DNA of 14,466 nucleotides from CAZUGA01 sp964626505. Its GTDB lineage: Bacteria > Pseudomonadota > Gammaproteobacteria > Methylococcales > UBA1147. The position numbers were made by a program, and so were the translations under genes. The DNA lies in the NCBI GenBank assembly GCA_964626505.1, contig CAZVFR010000063.1:1-14466 (forward strand), in the 5' to 3' direction. Position 1 is the first letter of the stretch; each line of letters starts with the position of its first letter. Below, piece by piece: positions 14,363 to 14,466 of the stretch. The notes below the pieces were generated by a model that was given only the letters and a program-made list of their open reading frames with translations, was not told the DNA's origin and searched no databases.

Positions 14363-14390
14363 GTCCCCTACACTCGTGTCCCCTACACTC
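14363..14390. repeat. Direct repeat GTCCCCTACACTC, two copies
   Basis: Identical 13-mers at 14363-14375 and 14378-14390, with a 15-base period. The first copy overlaps the outer edge of the right arm of the RAYT relic, and the second lies just outside it. On the minus strand each reads GAGTGTAGGGGAC, so the GTAG tetranucleotide is duplicated too. It may mark a duplicated element end. Confidence 0.8.
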
Positions 14391-14466
14391 CGCAGAAAAA
14401 CGAAAAGAATGCCTCCGATGCGCAAGACGATGCGCCCCATTCCTCGGCGTCTGTTCGCATCAGCTG
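14369..14466. other. Right edge of window, no gene assigned
   Basis: The last 70 bases are clearly richer in G+C than the two elements to their left and contain repeated GATGCGC words. A plus-strand frame from ATG at 14409 (MPPMRKTMRP...) and a minus-strand frame entering from the edge (stop at 14383-14385) are both open to the right end. Neither shows a recognisable motif, so no coding call is made. Confidence 0.4.

Larger units (their letters stand above)
14240..14368 (-). mobile_element. 129-bp deletion relic of a REP-associated tyrosine transposase (RAYT) element
   Basis: Two imperfect inverted arms, 14240-14270 and 14337-14368, agree at about 28 of 32 aligned positions; the shared core reads CAGGTCTTGTT then TTTGCATT. 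On the minus strand the arm at the right is followed, after about 20 bases, by ATG starting MARTLRIGLK and a stop. MAR.LRI is the characteristic beginning of Y1-type REP-associated transposases (typically MARPLRIEFPGALYHV). The element thus seems to keep the transposase start and both ends while nearly the whole gene is gone. It also contains two perfect tandem copies of a 17-base unit. GTAG, a tetranucleotide such enzymes recognise, lies at the outer edge of the right arm on the minus strand. Confidence 0.65.

Noticed and set aside
13947..14390. CRISPR array or REP cluster reading of the repeats right of hrpA
   Set aside because: Repeats are two-copy, inverted or immediately tandem, with no regular spacers. 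The two-element interpretation explains them better.
14409..14466. Plus-strand frame MPPMRKTMRP... open to the right edge
   Set aside because: Only 19 residues are visible, with no ribosome site or motif strong enough to call a gene start.

Overview
The window reads as chromosome of a moderately AT-leaning gammaproteobacterium that carries tetrahydromethanopterin (H4MPT) C1 chemistry, most plausibly a methanotroph or methylotroph related to Methylococcales. The reasons are a full-length methenyl-H4MPT cyclohydrolase (mch), a full-length gammaproteobacterial-type HrpA helicase, and a Pcm methyltransferase. The lineage is inferred from gene content only; no rRNA or tRNA gene is visible.

Layout. 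2-565: 3' part of pcm, cut by the left edge. 566-1651: gene-poor stretch with one well-started 56-codon small gene (759-929) and a possible orphan AbrB-like protein on the minus strand (1021-1266). 1652-2626: mch. 2849-3571 (-): OmpR-type response regulator. 3827-8805 (+): four genes in a row, namely a membrane-anchored OmpA/BON-like protein with a large cytosolic domain, a Rab-like small GTPase, a hybrid histidine kinase ending in an HPt domain, and a TerB-like protein. 8875-9918 (-): diguanylate cyclase, convergent with terB. 10042-13926 (+): hrpA. 13927-14466: no convincing gene, but two unrelated miniature mobile elements side by side.

The most interesting part is 2849-9918, which looks like an envelope-to-cytoplasm signalling island. 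The OmpA-like C-terminus could bind peptidoglycan. One membrane helix links it to a cytosolic domain whose last part resembles longin/roadblock domains, the class that binds Ras-like GTPases. The next gene is a eukaryote-like Rab GTPase with the catalytic Gln position changed to Ser. Its stop overlaps the start of a kinase carrying H161, D441 and H562 relay residues. The divergently transcribed response regulator has no kinase of its own and is a natural candidate for the relay output. A c-di-GMP synthase closes the block. The functional links are inferred from gene order and motifs.

The right end holds a 161-bp element with 18-bp terminal inverted repeats and a TAGA target duplication. Next to it is a 129-bp element with about 31-bp inverted arms that still contains the start (MARTLRI) of a REP-associated tyrosine transposase, so it looks like an internal-deletion relic.
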